This document shows, in pieces, positions 16,869 to 27,944 of a stretch of 64,000 bases of DNA; the stretch's first letter is position 1, and every line of letters starts with the position of its first letter. Origin of the DNA: Flaccisagitta enflata. Its lineage: Eukaryota; Chaetognatha; Sagittoidea; Aphragmophora. Where the stretch lies: positions 101,804,001-101,868,000 of the forward strand of contig OZ231126.1 in assembly GCA_965153355.1 (NCBI GenBank), written 5' to 3'. Made by a program: the position numbers and the translations under genes. Below the pieces are notes generated by a model. That model did not search any database. It was given only the letters and a program-made list of their open reading frames with translations, and had not been told where the DNA came from.

Positions 16869-18129
16869 CTGTGTATCCAGCCTAGTTTTGAATCCCTTTT
16901 AGTTGTTCATGTTATGACAGTTTTTTTGCACACTTTTTTTCTGCAGTGAACCCATTTGTTGTTTCCCTTTTCCACTAGGTTATGCAACAACTGATATTTG
17001 ATTCCAACATCATTTTCCTTTGAGATTGCACAAGTTGTTGCAAACTTGACCACACAGGTTTGTTGTTTGTTGTTTTCATCACAGCAATCCAGCACAAGCT
17101 TTAGTTGACTTCTTGAGATTCTCCTCACACTTCAGTTCAAAAAAGGTGAATCCAATTTGTTAGTCCAGCAAAGTGGCAAGGTTGCATAATAGAATTTGAT
17201 TTCATCGGAGGAATAGTCAATCTGAGAATGGTTAAAAAAAGATGTAAGCGAAACTGTGTGGGTTTGACTTTACTTTCTGGGTTTTTGCATATACTATCTT
17301 TGCCAAAAGAAACACAGCAGTTAGTAAATAAGTTCAATAAGAAGCTCAAATGCATCAAACAAATTCCATAATTTCATTCTGATAACTAGTATAAGCTTTC
17401 CCAGCATAAGCGATGGCTTGCATTTGCCGTGGTATATATTGGTAGAGCTGCTGCAGGTTTTTAAGTGTCATTGTTTGTTAAAGTTTTGCTGCAGTTTTTT
17501 TTTTAGACCTATTTTTTTGACTGTCATCCTAATTTATCCCGTAACTTTTAAACAAATAAAGCTAGAAATGCCATGTTGGTCCCATTTTAAAGATCTCTTC
17601 GGGACCTTTCCACCTGTCACCGATTTTTTGTAAATCTGTTCAAAAAATAGTGAGTTAAAACCTGTAAAACATGAGCTATTTCATGGGGATAACATTTTTT
17701 TCACATTTCTGATTTGGAACTTTTTCTTTAGTCTACTTTCATTTGTAAATTATTAGACCTAGTGAGATGCAGATTGTGGGGTTGGATTGATTTTTTGCTC
17801 TAGCTTTTTACTGTCATGAATTTCAATTAAATCCGACTTTGCAAAGGCGCTCAATTGAGTAAAGCAACTGCTGCGTTTCTCACGGCAAAGATAGTAAGTC
17901 AAAAACCTGTGAGCTGGCAATCTACTTGATCAGTTCTGACACTTTTGCTTACATGCAAGGACCTTGATAAGCGATTTTTTTAGATTTTGTAGTACAGTTA
18001 AATATATGTGCAAAGTCATAATTAAGAGTACATAGGGCCATCAAAATTTATTGACAAACAAGCATCTGTGGCTTTAAATCATGGACACAAAACCCTACAC
18101 CTTGCCATTACAGTCAGTCTGTCTGTCCA
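16869..18129 (-). other. Intronic sequence, no gene seen
   Basis: AT-rich, with short frames only. Confidence 0.45.
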
Positions 18130-18438
18130 TCCCTCCATCCCATTTTTGAACTGAGCAATTTTTGGGCCAAGGCTACATAGGGCAATTTTGTTTTTCCATT
18201 TCATGTCCCCCCTGAATCCATTCTAGGCCTAAAGTTAGCCCTCTTTGACCTAAACTCAGCTTCCTCAGGTCTGAAATTAGCATTCTCAGGCCTATGCCTA
18301 TTATAAGGCTTTACAGGCCTGAATCAATCATCTCAGGTCTCAAATCAGCCCTTTCAGACCTATTCCAGGCCTTTCAGGCCCAACTTAGCCCTCTCAGGCC
18401 TAAAATTCGCCCTCTCAGGCCTCAAATTACGCTCCAGC
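18130..18438. repeat. Left half of a split foldback element
   Basis: A family terminus (acatagggcaattttg) is followed by a minisatellite of the ctcaggcctaaaattagccc type. The array stops abruptly at 18438, where the direct repeat A begins. The matching right half is at 23408-23565. Confidence 0.6.
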
Positions 18439-18928
18439 GGTTAGGGACGGGGCATTTCTGCGCCGTTCCTAAACGGTAATTCTACAGTACTCTTCTTGTA
18501 AATCTGAATAAGGAAGAGGATATCTGTAGTACAAATATCTTTAATCTTGTTTCTCGTTGATAACAGATATGAAAGGCAATCAATGATATAAAAGGCGATC
18601 AATGAAATCTACAGTTACTCTAGTGAAAGTATGCAATAAATGGTGGAATGATATCAAGCAGTAAGCAACAAATACAAGCATGACAGCAATCAGTTACCTG
18701 AATAAGGAAGAGGATATCTGTAGTACAAATATCTTTAATCTTGTTTGCAGATATCCTCGTCCGTTCTCTTTTATACTAGCCCACCTTTAGTTTGTGGTTT
18801 TGTATCTAAATGCGGTTTGAATGGAATGGATAAGGGAATGACATCATATAAAATATGCGGGACCATTAGAAATGTTTAAGGGCGTGAATGATGATCTAAT
18901 ATGCTTCGAAATGGTGGAGGTCAAGACT
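18439..18928. repeat. About 490-bp direct repeat, copy A
   Basis: Starts ggttagggacggggcatttc and ends ggaggtcaagact. Nearly identical to copy C (22930-23407) and copy B (22471-22895). Contains a second, internal repetition of gaataaggaagaggatatct. Near-identity implies recent origin. Confidence 0.9.
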
Positions 18929-19270
18929 CCCCCACTCTTACTGAATTCTCCTACATGGTACTGTAGGAGAATTCCAAAACAACCTCCCAGCATTTCGAAG
19001 TTTGAGTTCCATCCCATTCAAACAAAAAACATCTCTCGAAGCTCATTGGCAACCGATTCAATCAACTACACAACTATGCAAAAGCGTGGAATGTTAGGGA
19101 GAGCAAAAGTGAAAGGATACAGCGCTGTTTCATACATTTTTCCGTCGAGAAATCAAATTCATTTCTACCGCGTAACAACCGTGCTCCAACGCAACGCTTC
19201 TGCCGTATGCTACTAACTTCCACATATCAAGAAGTTGGACCGTCACACAAACGCCCGTGGACAATAAAAA

Positions 19271-19800
19271 ATGAGGCTCATGATCGTTTTTGTTATCGCG
19301 CTCATCGTCACCTGTATCTCTGCGAAAGATAAGGATGAGGGGGAATTCGGTTTGGAAATTCGGTTACAAGTACGTCCACGTCCACGGCAGTTGTTACATT
19401 ACGACATTGCTTCTATTTATACACATCAAAAGCATCCACTCTCACAATTTAAGAAATGACTAAAAATAACTCCAGACGACCCAAAAAGTAAGTTCAATTT
19501 ATAGTGGCAGTTTCCCTTTCAGAGCGCAAAACGTAATACGTGGCATACAGGTCGCGATACAAAATACTGCGGTTAAGCCTGTATCAAAACTTGAAATTGA
19601 TATCAAGGTCAAAATTATCGGGTACAACGCCCTACAGTTGATCCTCGCAAATAGGACAAGAGGGGATAAGATCATCACGTTAGACAAATACATGGAAAAG
19701 GACAAGATGACAGTGGGGAAAAATCAGAGTCGCATAAAATGGATAATTCATTTTTTTTTCACTTGTTGTTCTTTTCCAACAAGGGCAATTCGGTTTTAGT
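19271..19800 (+). CDS. Candidate small secreted protein, two or three exons
   Basis: ATG at 19271 starts a textbook signal peptide (MRLMIVFVIALIVTCISA) followed by an acidic segment. The single-exon reading ends at 19459 after 62 residues. Donor-like sites occur at 19357 and 19369. After a good acceptor (tttccctttcag, 19522) another frame is open for about 90 codons (19524-19800), with a regular hydrophilic composition (VSKLEIDIKVKIIGYNALQL). An exon ending after two codon bases near 19356 would join it in frame, but that donor is weak. It lies inside the 5-kb segment bounded by direct repeats, so it may belong to a mobile segment. No family is recognised. Confidence 0.35.
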
Positions 19801-21412
19801 GTAGTTTTTCTGCAGAATACAACTAGAAGTGTTAGGTAACACTTTTTATTCCTTTTACTCATATTTCAATTTCAAGCAAAAATTACTTTTTTTTCATTTT
19901 TTTTTATACAGATTATATGCCACACTTCCCTTACTTTTTTCCATCAAAATTTTTCCGTTAACTCTGTATTTCAATTGGGTGACAATTAAGAGACACAGTT
20001 ACCTACAAGTGTCCTGGTCTAAAATACAGCACCAAAATTTTAGGGAAAATTCCTTTCATCAGCGATTCTTTTAAGGCGGGGTTCTACTATGAGAGAAAAA
20101 TATTGTCTCGATCATATGCAAAAAAAGGGGAAAATGAATAATTTCAAAAAATCATAATTCGAGAACAATTCATCATAGAGACTTCTGCGTGGTACCATTT
20201 TGAAGAAAAATATCAGCTGTTTCTTAGCAATGAATCACAAAAAATTTTCCACACCAGGCAGGAAATGGCACGACTTACTAGCCGGCCCAAAATCAGCAAT
20301 TAGTCAAAATCTAAAAAGGCACACTGGATGGACCTACCGACCATTAAACTTTTGGGAAAATCAACTCACAAAATGACAAAAAAGGCAGACAACAGTGTGA
20401 TCAGCACTGTCACAAAATCAGGGACATGAAAAATATGTTAACCCATTCAGAAAATGATTCTGTCATCTTCCCATACCCCTTGCAATGGGTATTTTCCAAC
20501 TCAATCATCATTTTCATCATGGCATCATAATCCCAAACCTGCGCAAGTCTGGAATTATGAGCTTTCCATCTCTACTATTTGCAAAATCTCTCATTCAAAA
20601 ATAAATTGAATCATGTTAAACTTTTCTTTTTCCAAAGCATAGCTCAAAATAAAAAATAGGCTTTTGGCCAATCCAATCAGAAAATGGGTGTTTTCATCCT
20701 TCCTACCCCTCTTGCATCTCAGATGACGGTAGATGGCTGAAAGTAGTAGCTTGCTATTTCCGGTCATTCTCCGTGATCTTTGAGTACAAAAGGAATTTTT
20801 AGATTCAATTGCCACTTTCCTCATGGCATCAAGAACTTAATTGTCGACGATTAAGTACTTGATACTCCTCCTTTCATTCTAATTTTTTCTTCAAATTGAC
20901 TCTTTCAGACGCAAATCTTTAACATGATTTTTTTTTCTCAAAACACAAATCAAAGCAAACTGCTTTTTTTTCACCTTTTTCAAAATCCAGAACTTAATCA
21001 ATTTCGTCCAAACATGACATTAAGTAGATCGCTTTTTACTGTCAAATCACATTTCTTTTCAAAAAACGAATTTTTCCAAAACATCATTCTGTTTAATTTT
21101 CATAGTAAACCTCATATCAAGAATTTATCATCAATAATTGTAACTCATGATTTTAAGTTGTACACCTTAAAATCATGAGGGGGTAATGTTATTTTGTTTT
21201 TTTTTCCGGGAAAAACATTGTCAAACTTATTTTCGTTTCTCGTACATCGGGCATGAAAAATTAAAAACACATGAACCGCCGATTCAATTGTTGTGGTCTC
21301 ACTATTCCTTCCAAATAGTCTAGACGCGATATAACCACCACAGTAATTAAATTGGGATCAAAATGAAATGTTGGTCCACCGCCAACACAAAATTCATTAT
21401 TACCGCATTTCC
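19801..21412. other. AT-rich interior of the repeat-bounded segment
   Basis: No gene identified. A single MITE-like end (ggcggggttctact) lies near 20077. A small inverted repeat (ctcatgattttaag / cttaaaatcatgag) lies at 21146-21178. Confidence 0.45.
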
Positions 21413-21754
21413 CTACTCATCAGTCGGAAAGCGTTGAGATGTACGCAATTCTTCTTCTATCAACAGTAGATAGCGCGTGAGTCCAAAGGCAGTTCTCTTC
21501 TTGTACCTCCAGACAGCCACAGTCATTATGGCAGTGCGAGGGGGATTGGGCGGCGGGGTATCGGAGGGTGGTGGTGGACCAGAGTCCAATGCAACACCAT
21601 TATAACGCCCCATCTCAAAGATGAAATTACGGAGGGTCAGCAAATTACCGTATCTTGCGGTATCTTGAGGCAGCCAAAATCTCAAGTGAGTAAGGAAGGG
21701 TGGGGGTCGGTCTGTCCGCATACCAGTACCAACCATGGTGGTGTCGTCAAACAC
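21413..21754 (-). CDS. Unrecognised 113-residue frame
   Basis: An uninterrupted minus-strand frame of mixed, protein-like composition: a start region with Arg and Pro (RTDRPPPFLTHLRFW), a Pro-rich linker (PPPPSDTPPPNPP), and a C-terminal part with a hydrophobic helix (YLLLIEEELRTSQ). The first Met is at the listed start, with further Met at codons 7 and 12. GC content is higher than in the flanks. Neither a family nor splice signals were recognised. It may be a fragment of an element gene or a chance frame. Confidence 0.3.
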   Translation of the reverse strand: MFDDTTMVGTGMRTDRPPPFLTHLRFWLPQDTARYGNLLTLRNFIFEMGRYNGVALDSGPPPPSDTPPPNPPRTAIMTVAVWRYKKRTAFGLTRYLLLIEEELRTSQRFPTDE

Positions 21755-21797
21755 CCCAAAAAGACGCTCTCATCAATCTGAGGCGCAAAAACGGACG

Positions 21798-21950
21798 TCA
21801 AGTCCGCGTAAGTGGCATCTTGTCTTCATCTCTCCCCACCAATTCGAGGCCAAAAACCACCAAGGTCGCGGAAATAATGGCCAAATCCAAATTCAAATAC
21901 AACAAAGACGATCCAGGTCGTAACTGCTGTTGCCATTTCTGATGTTGTCG

Positions 21951-22004
<54 letters not shown>

Positions 22005-22199
22005 TTCTTCAAATGTTTCTTTCGCTTGTTTTGTTTGTTTTGTTCGTTGTTTCGTTTGCTTGTTTGTTGTTTTGTTTTTGTTTTTCGTTCTCGTGTTTTT
22101 TTCTGTTTGTTTCTGTTTTTTGCTCATCGGCGTTTGTTTTGTTCTTGTTTTGTTCTGTTTCGTTTTGTTTTGTTTTCCGTAACGTTGTTGGTTCGTCAT
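21798..22199 (-). CDS. Low-complexity Lys/Thr/Gln frame with polyQ
   Basis: A 133-residue minus-strand frame dominated by KQNKT-type repeats and a run of 17 Gln encoded by CAA. The run mirrors the (TTG)n tract of the plus strand. Such bias can come from the repeat alone, so coding status is doubtful. The C-terminal 45 residues after the Gln run look more ordinary. Confidence 0.2.
21950..22003. repeat. (TTG)n trinucleotide repeat
   Basis: About 18 perfect units. GTTT/GTTC-rich simple sequence follows to 22190. Confidence 0.95.
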
Positions 22200-22470
22200 T
22201 TAGTCATTCGACCGAATTTTTTTTCTTTTTGGTCTGTCGTTGCGCACCCACCGGTATTCGTGCGCAGATCCAAATTGAAACATGGCAAATTCAAACGATG
22301 GAAATACCCAGATATTGTGATTCAGACCAAATCATGGTAGCGTCGTCGCCTAGAATTGTCATTGGCGCGCACCTGCAAGTATTGGTGACGCCTCCAAACT
22401 TGGTAGCTTCTTTCTTTGGCAAAAGAGTGGCCATCTTGGCGCATGGAGTCCGGAATGGTGACTGCCACCA

Positions 22471-22895
22471 GGTTAGGGACGGGGCATTTCTGCGCCGTTC
22501 CTAAACGGTAATTCTACAGTACTCTTCTTGTAAATCTGAATAAGGAAGAGGATATCTGTAGTACAAATATCTTTAATCTTGTTTTCTGTGATAACAGATA
22601 TGAAAGGCAATCAATGATATAAAAGGCGATCAATGAAATCTACAGTTACTCTAGTGAAAGTATGCAATAAATGGTGGAATGATATCAAGCAGTAAGCAAC
22701 AAATACAAGCATGACAGCAATCAGTTACCTGAATAAGGAAGAGGATATCTGTAGTACAAATATCTTTAATCTTGTTTGCAGATATCCTCGTCCGTTCTCT
22801 TTTATACTAGCCCACCTTTAGTTTGTGGTTTTGTATCTAAATGCGGTTTGAATGGAATGGATAAAGGAATGACATCATATAGAATATGCGGGACC
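22471..22895. repeat. Direct repeat, copy B (truncated right end)
   Basis: Matches copy A from its first base to tatgcgggacca, then departs into a tRNA-like segment. Confidence 0.9.
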
Positions 22896-22929
22896 AGTCT
22901 CTTCGGAGGCTTGGGTTCGAATCCCACCG
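22893..22929 (+). tRNA. 3' fragment of a leucine-type (class II) tRNA
   Basis: The sequence reads as a long variable arm (ctcttcggag) followed by a T-arm (ggGTTCGAATCccacc), as in tRNA-Leu. The 5' half and most of the acceptor stem are absent. The fragment sits exactly between repeat copies B and C. A fragment, not a functional gene. Confidence 0.6.
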
Positions 22930-23407
22930 GCATTTCTGCGCCGTTCCTAAACGGTAATTCTACAGTACTCTTCTTGTAAATCTGAATAAGGAAGAGGATA
23001 TCTGTAGTACAAATATCTTTAATCTTGTTTCTCGTTGATAACAGATATGAAAGGCAATCAATGATATAAAAGGCGATCAATGAAATCTACAGTTACTCTA
23101 GTGAAAGTATGCAATAAATGGTGGAATGATATCAAGCAGTAAGCAACAAATACAAGCATGACAGCAATCAGTTACCTGAATAAGGAAGAGGATATTTGTA
23201 GTACAAATATCTTTAATCTTGTTTGCAGATATCCTCGTCCGTTCTCTTTTATACTAGCCCACCTTTAGTTTGTGGTTTTGTATCTAAATGCGGTTTGAAT
23301 GGAATGGATAAAGGAATGACATCATATAAAATATGCGGGACCATTAGAAATGTTTAAGGGCGTGAATGATGATCTAATATGCTTCGAAATGGTGGAGGTC
23401 AAGACTC
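22930..23407. repeat. Direct repeat, copy C (truncated left end)
   Basis: Begins gcatttctgcgccg, lacking the first dozen bases of copy A, and continues to the same terminal ggaggtcaagact. Confidence 0.9.
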
Positions 23408-23565
23408 AGCCCTCTCAGATCAAAATCAGGCCCTCTGACTGGAAAAAATTGCCCTTTGTGGGATCTCAGGGGCCACTGCCCCATTATCTCATTTTCACAA
23501 TAACAAACAACATCAATGGGGCATCTGGGACATATGACAGATGACACTCAAGCAACTTTACTGCC
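23408..23565. repeat. Right half of the split foldback element
   Basis: A minisatellite remnant (ccctctcagatcaaaatcagg) then the family right terminus: aattgccctttgtgggat, ggggccactgcccc, and a stem gccccatt pairing with caatggggc. Confidence 0.65.
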
Positions 23566-23957
23566 TTTGCCCAACCATTTAGCCTTGTTACATTAACAGC
23601 CTTGACTAATTGGGAAAAAAGTTGTTTTCGACTTTTGACTTACTAAGATACAAGTCTTTGTTCATTTACAAGAAGTAGTAAATACGCTTGGGATATTAAG
23701 TAGGGAAAATTAGTATTCTCATTATATTAATAAACAACCCTTTGAGTAATTACCCCCTCCCATCCGCGGGTGGGGGGGAATGTGGAACTATACACAGGCC
23801 TGATGCATGGACAAACAGAAAGAATGACCTCAAAGCATCCCATAGACAATTTTTAAGGGATGGACATATCGAAGGATGGACGGACCAACGAGCGGACAGA
23901 TGGACCAACCATCTTATAGATATGCGAGGACTCATCTAATAAGATGGGTTGTCAGCA

Positions 23958-23961
<4 letters not shown>
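23566..23961. other. Spacer, no gene seen
   Basis: AT-rich, then a (GGAC/GGAT)-type degenerate tract at 23860-23905. Confidence 0.5.

Positions 23962-24054
<93 letters not shown>
23962..24054. repeat. (CT)n microsatellite
   Basis: About 46 uninterrupted CT units. Confidence 0.97.
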
Positions 24055-24056
<2 letters not shown>

Positions 24057-24671
24057 CAACTAACAATACTAGGCTTTGTCTGTCCGTTGCAACACGTTGG
24101 TCCATGCGTCCGGGATGATTGAGTTGAGAAGTATGAAAAGATGCCTTTCCGCCCCTGCCCACCTGTCCACAACTTGTATTCACCGTTAATCTGGCCATGT
24201 TACTTACTACCTAGAAAACAAGTATTACAACAGCTCTTGACTTATAAGTTGGCTTTTAGACAAAATTTTGACCTTTTATTGGTGAGATTTTTAATCTACA
24301 TTATATTTTCTTCAAATCTAGCGCAATCCCAGAATTCTTCATCAAGTCGTTCAGAAATGGCACCAGAAAAAGTGAATACGTTGCTTTTAGAAAATCATGA
24401 AAAAATCACATTTTTTCCGCTACTCATTTATGATATCTTGCAGTCAGCAAAGACTACACAAAGATGGCATGAAGATCAGACATCATAAGGGGTCAAGGGG
24501 TAGCTTGGCACCTTTCCTGATCTTTATCCAAATGAAAATTTTAGGAATTAGATGATAAACCTACAGCAAAAAGACGGCACAACAAATTTTAGAAAGGTGC
24601 AGACACCAGTCACACCAGATTACTCTACAAATCAATGCCAAGAAGAATGGAATCCGTCATTCAGGCCCAGG
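24055..24671. other. Spacer, no gene seen
   Basis: A short frame at 24141-24488 has no start context or recognisable product. Confidence 0.45.
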
Positions 24672-25422
24672 GCAGCTGAGTTTCCTACGATTCTAAGAAA
24701 CGTAGGAATCTGGGTTAGAAAGCTTAGGATTCTAAGTTTCCTAACCAACTTTAAAATGGGAAATTGAGTTTTTCTCACTTTAATCCAGAAAGCGCCCCTT
24801 CAATTTTTTCAATTTTTTGGGTGGTTACTAACAACGGGAAGACATCCTGATGCCATAGAATAATAGCGTCGCCACTCTACTCTAAGTTGGTGGAAAAAGT
24901 GAAAGAAAAATTTTAACCTAGGTTTCTTACGTTTCTAGGTTTTCTAAGAAGATTTTGCATAGGTTTCTTAGAATTCTAGGTTTTCCAAGATAAACAATGT
25001 CAGTGAAAATGAAAATCTTTTCTAACAAAAAAGTGAATCAACCAATGAAAGGAGCAACAGATGTACAAGGAAGAAAAAATTTCTATTCTTGCTGATATTG
25101 TAAATCCTTGGAAATCTAGAATTCTAAGAAACATAAGCAACATTTTCCTAGAAAACCTAGAAACCTAAGAAACGTAGGTAGGATTTTTTCATTCACATTT
25201 TTTATCTATTTACAGCAGAGTGGCGATGCTATTCTTTGATGGCATCTGGATTTTGTGCCATCATGGACAATCACCCAAGAAAGGAGAAAAATCAAAGCAG
25301 CGCTTTTTGGGTTATAATGAAAAGACTCACTTTCCCTTTGTAAAATCAGCTAGGAAACCTAGAAACGTAAGCTTTCTAACCCAGAATCCTAGGTTTCTTA
25401 GAATCGTAGGATACCCAGCTGC
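24672..25422. mobile_element. Long palindromic MITE (about 750 bp)
   Basis: Left gcagctgagtttcctacgat and right atcgtaggatacccagctgc are inverse. Complementarity continues inward almost to the centre: ctgggttagaaagctta with taagctttctaacccag, and gcgtcgccactct with agagtggcgatgct. The whole element could fold into one hairpin. No reading frame of note. Confidence 0.8.
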
Positions 25423-25547
25423 AGGGAGGACACATCCAATTCTAATTTGTTTGAATTAACTTTTTTTGTATTGTATTGGCAAATAAGTGAACTTTTACCC
25501 TAGGTGTTGCAATACTTATTTCCTAGGTAGTAAAGAACTGTACTCAC

Positions 25548-25722
25548 CGAGCTTTTAAACTTGCCATGTCAACCAACTTTGAGGTATCAGCTTCATTAGA
25601 TGTATCAGTTTGACTGGGGACATCCTCTTCTTTTGATGGAAAATTTACATTGACGATTTGGCTTTGTTTTCCTCCATCCTGGACATGCTTCAGATCCCTA
25701 CAGCATTGACGTTCGGCGTATG
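25548..25722 (-). CDS. Middle exon of the small membrane protein gene
   Basis: Read on the minus strand, gttatgtcattgtag precedes the exon and gtgagtacag follows it: both are strong splice sites. The 175-nt exon starts with the last two bases of a codon and ends after two bases. It encodes AYAERQCCRDLKHVQ and then a Ser/Thr/Asp/Glu-rich linker ending MASLKAR. Both phases agree with the exons at 30251-30373 and 13199-13607. The Cys-Cys pair and acidic linker would lie outside the membrane, before the span encoded by the last exon. It was found by splice-site reading, since the frame is too short to stand out alone. Confidence 0.65.
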
Positions 25723-25754
25723 CTACAATGACATAACAAGAGAAAAATAAACAT

Positions 25755-25890
25755 TAGAATGGGCGCAACATGGGCAATCAAAAGAAAAATGATTTCCGAG
25801 CACTTTTCATGCTCCATTTGTATAACCAATTTGAACTTGATCTAGGTACCGTGTCATCAGAACTACAGTTATCAATTCTATTTGATTGTC
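25755..25890. repeat. Partial copy of the palindromic repeat at 43066-43400
   Basis: Shares gggca, caaaagaaaaatgattt and tttgaacttgatct in order with one arm of that palindrome. Confidence 0.5.
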
Positions 25891-26165
25891 CCAATACCAC
25901 TTGTTAAAAAAAAACAGGAACCTGTTTATAAATTGATAAAATAGGTATGATATTTATTCTAACTGTTTTTCAAAGTAAGTATTTTAAAAGATTTTTGCCC
26001 AATCTTTCAATCTAGACCAATCCCAGTTCTGTATCTTAAACAGTTGAGAAGCTAGAACCTTTCAAAGAGAAGCACTAATTTGCTAAAATGCATTTTTACA
26101 TAGAGATTACAAAACTGAAAAAGGCAACATTTTCACTCAAACTAATGGCATTTCTAGATAAAAAA

Positions 26166-26205
26166 ATACCATACCATACCATATCATACCATACCATACC
26201 ATATT
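26166..26205. repeat. (ATACC)n pentanucleotide repeat
   Basis: Eight near-perfect copies. Confidence 0.85.
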
Positions 26206-26509
26206 GGCGCCAAATGAAAGTACTTTCAAAGGGCTTTCAGATGACTTCAGATTTGAGTTGGTTTTACTTTGATTCATAGGTAAAATTAGCTATCCAAAAG
26301 TGCGTCTTTTTTTTTGGTTATATGGTAATACAGTTAAAAACCTTTCTAACAAAGCCCAAGGGAACCTGATATTTTTTCGTTATAGGCGAATTTCGCTGTA
26401 GCCATAGAGTAACAATTGCTAGGCCTATAGTAGCATAAATAACCATCAGGATTGTTTTTTCCATTTAGAACAACAACAGAAGAGTGAAGCGGTAGAAAAT
26501 AGCATCTCA

Positions 26510-26510
<1 letters not shown>

Positions 26511-26599
<89 letters not shown>
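26511..26599. repeat. (CA)n microsatellite
   Basis: About 44 units, followed by variant cacaaa hexamers to 26645. Confidence 0.97.
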
Positions 26600-26601
<2 letters not shown>

Positions 26602-26759
26602 ACACAAACACAAACACAAACACAAACACACGCACACGCACACACTCACTCGTACTTCTTCCCTCTCTCTATGATCACTTTCTTTCATTTTTTTCATCCT
26701 TCCTTTCTCTCTCTTCTTCCTTTCTTCCTTTCTTCCTTTTTTTGTTTCTCTCTTTCTCT

Positions 26760-26892
<133 letters not shown>

Positions 26893-27944
26893 ATTAGGCC
26901 AGTACGAGTACTAGTTACAATAACGAAATGAGCTGGCTACCTTTTTTGTGGCTGAGTAGACCCAAAATATGAAGGTTTGCATCAATTTGGGGGCTCTGGC
27001 TTGAAAAAAAACCCGCGAAACAGCCAAAAAACGAAAATACCATATTTCGGGCATTTTTCATAGCAATTTTTAGGTAATTCGCTTGAAAATCTTATCATTA
27101 CCCATGGGATACTTATCTAAACTTAGTTTTTTTTAATTCTTTAAAGCATCCCTTAGCATAAGCTGTATATCTGTCCATTTCAAAAATACTACCTTACCTT
27201 ATCATGGCAAAATCTAGTCAAAATAAAGAGAATGAGCAATCATTTGGGACCAAATCAAAAACAATTTTGTTTCACTGACTTTTCTGTAAAAAGACTTTTT
27301 CAATCTCATTGATTGAGATAAGATCAAAGAAAAACTGTTCAAAGTTATCTTTGGTGCATTCAGAAATGTGCAATCGCATCAACTTTCATCTGAAAACCAA
27401 AATTACATATAACAAACAAGAAGGTAAAAAATAGCTTCAATCTGATATGCAGATGACTAAAAATTTTGAATAGTAAATAGGGAAATCAAATTGACAAATT
27501 GAATGAGCCAAGAATATGAATATGTTTTTGGAGGTAGCTAATGCCAATAAAACTGAATCCGATTCAATGATAAAGTTTAGAATAAAGTCTAAAAAACATT
27601 TTAATATCTGTAACTAAGCAATACTTTCAAGTGACACTAGCTTCCAGCCATGATAAACTTTAGTCAAACAAATGATCCATTTTGGGCAGGCTCATCAAGC
27701 TGAGGTGGCCATAAATGATTAGGAGAAAATGCCATATAAAGTGAATGATTGGAAAAATCTGAGTGCAGAGTGTAAGGGTGGAACATTAAATCAAAAGACC
27801 GTTTCATATGCAAACTTTTTTGAAAATGGATGATAACATTGAACAATTCTTTCGCCAAACTAAAACCTTTTTGAAAAAAAAATACTCTTTCAAAGAGTAC
27901 AAAATTCTGGGTTTTACAATATGAGTAGATGGCACCTTCAAACA
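26893..27944. other. AT-rich intronic sequence
   Basis: No gene seen. A short minus frame at 27664-27981 overlaps the end of the next feature without recognisable content. Confidence 0.45.
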
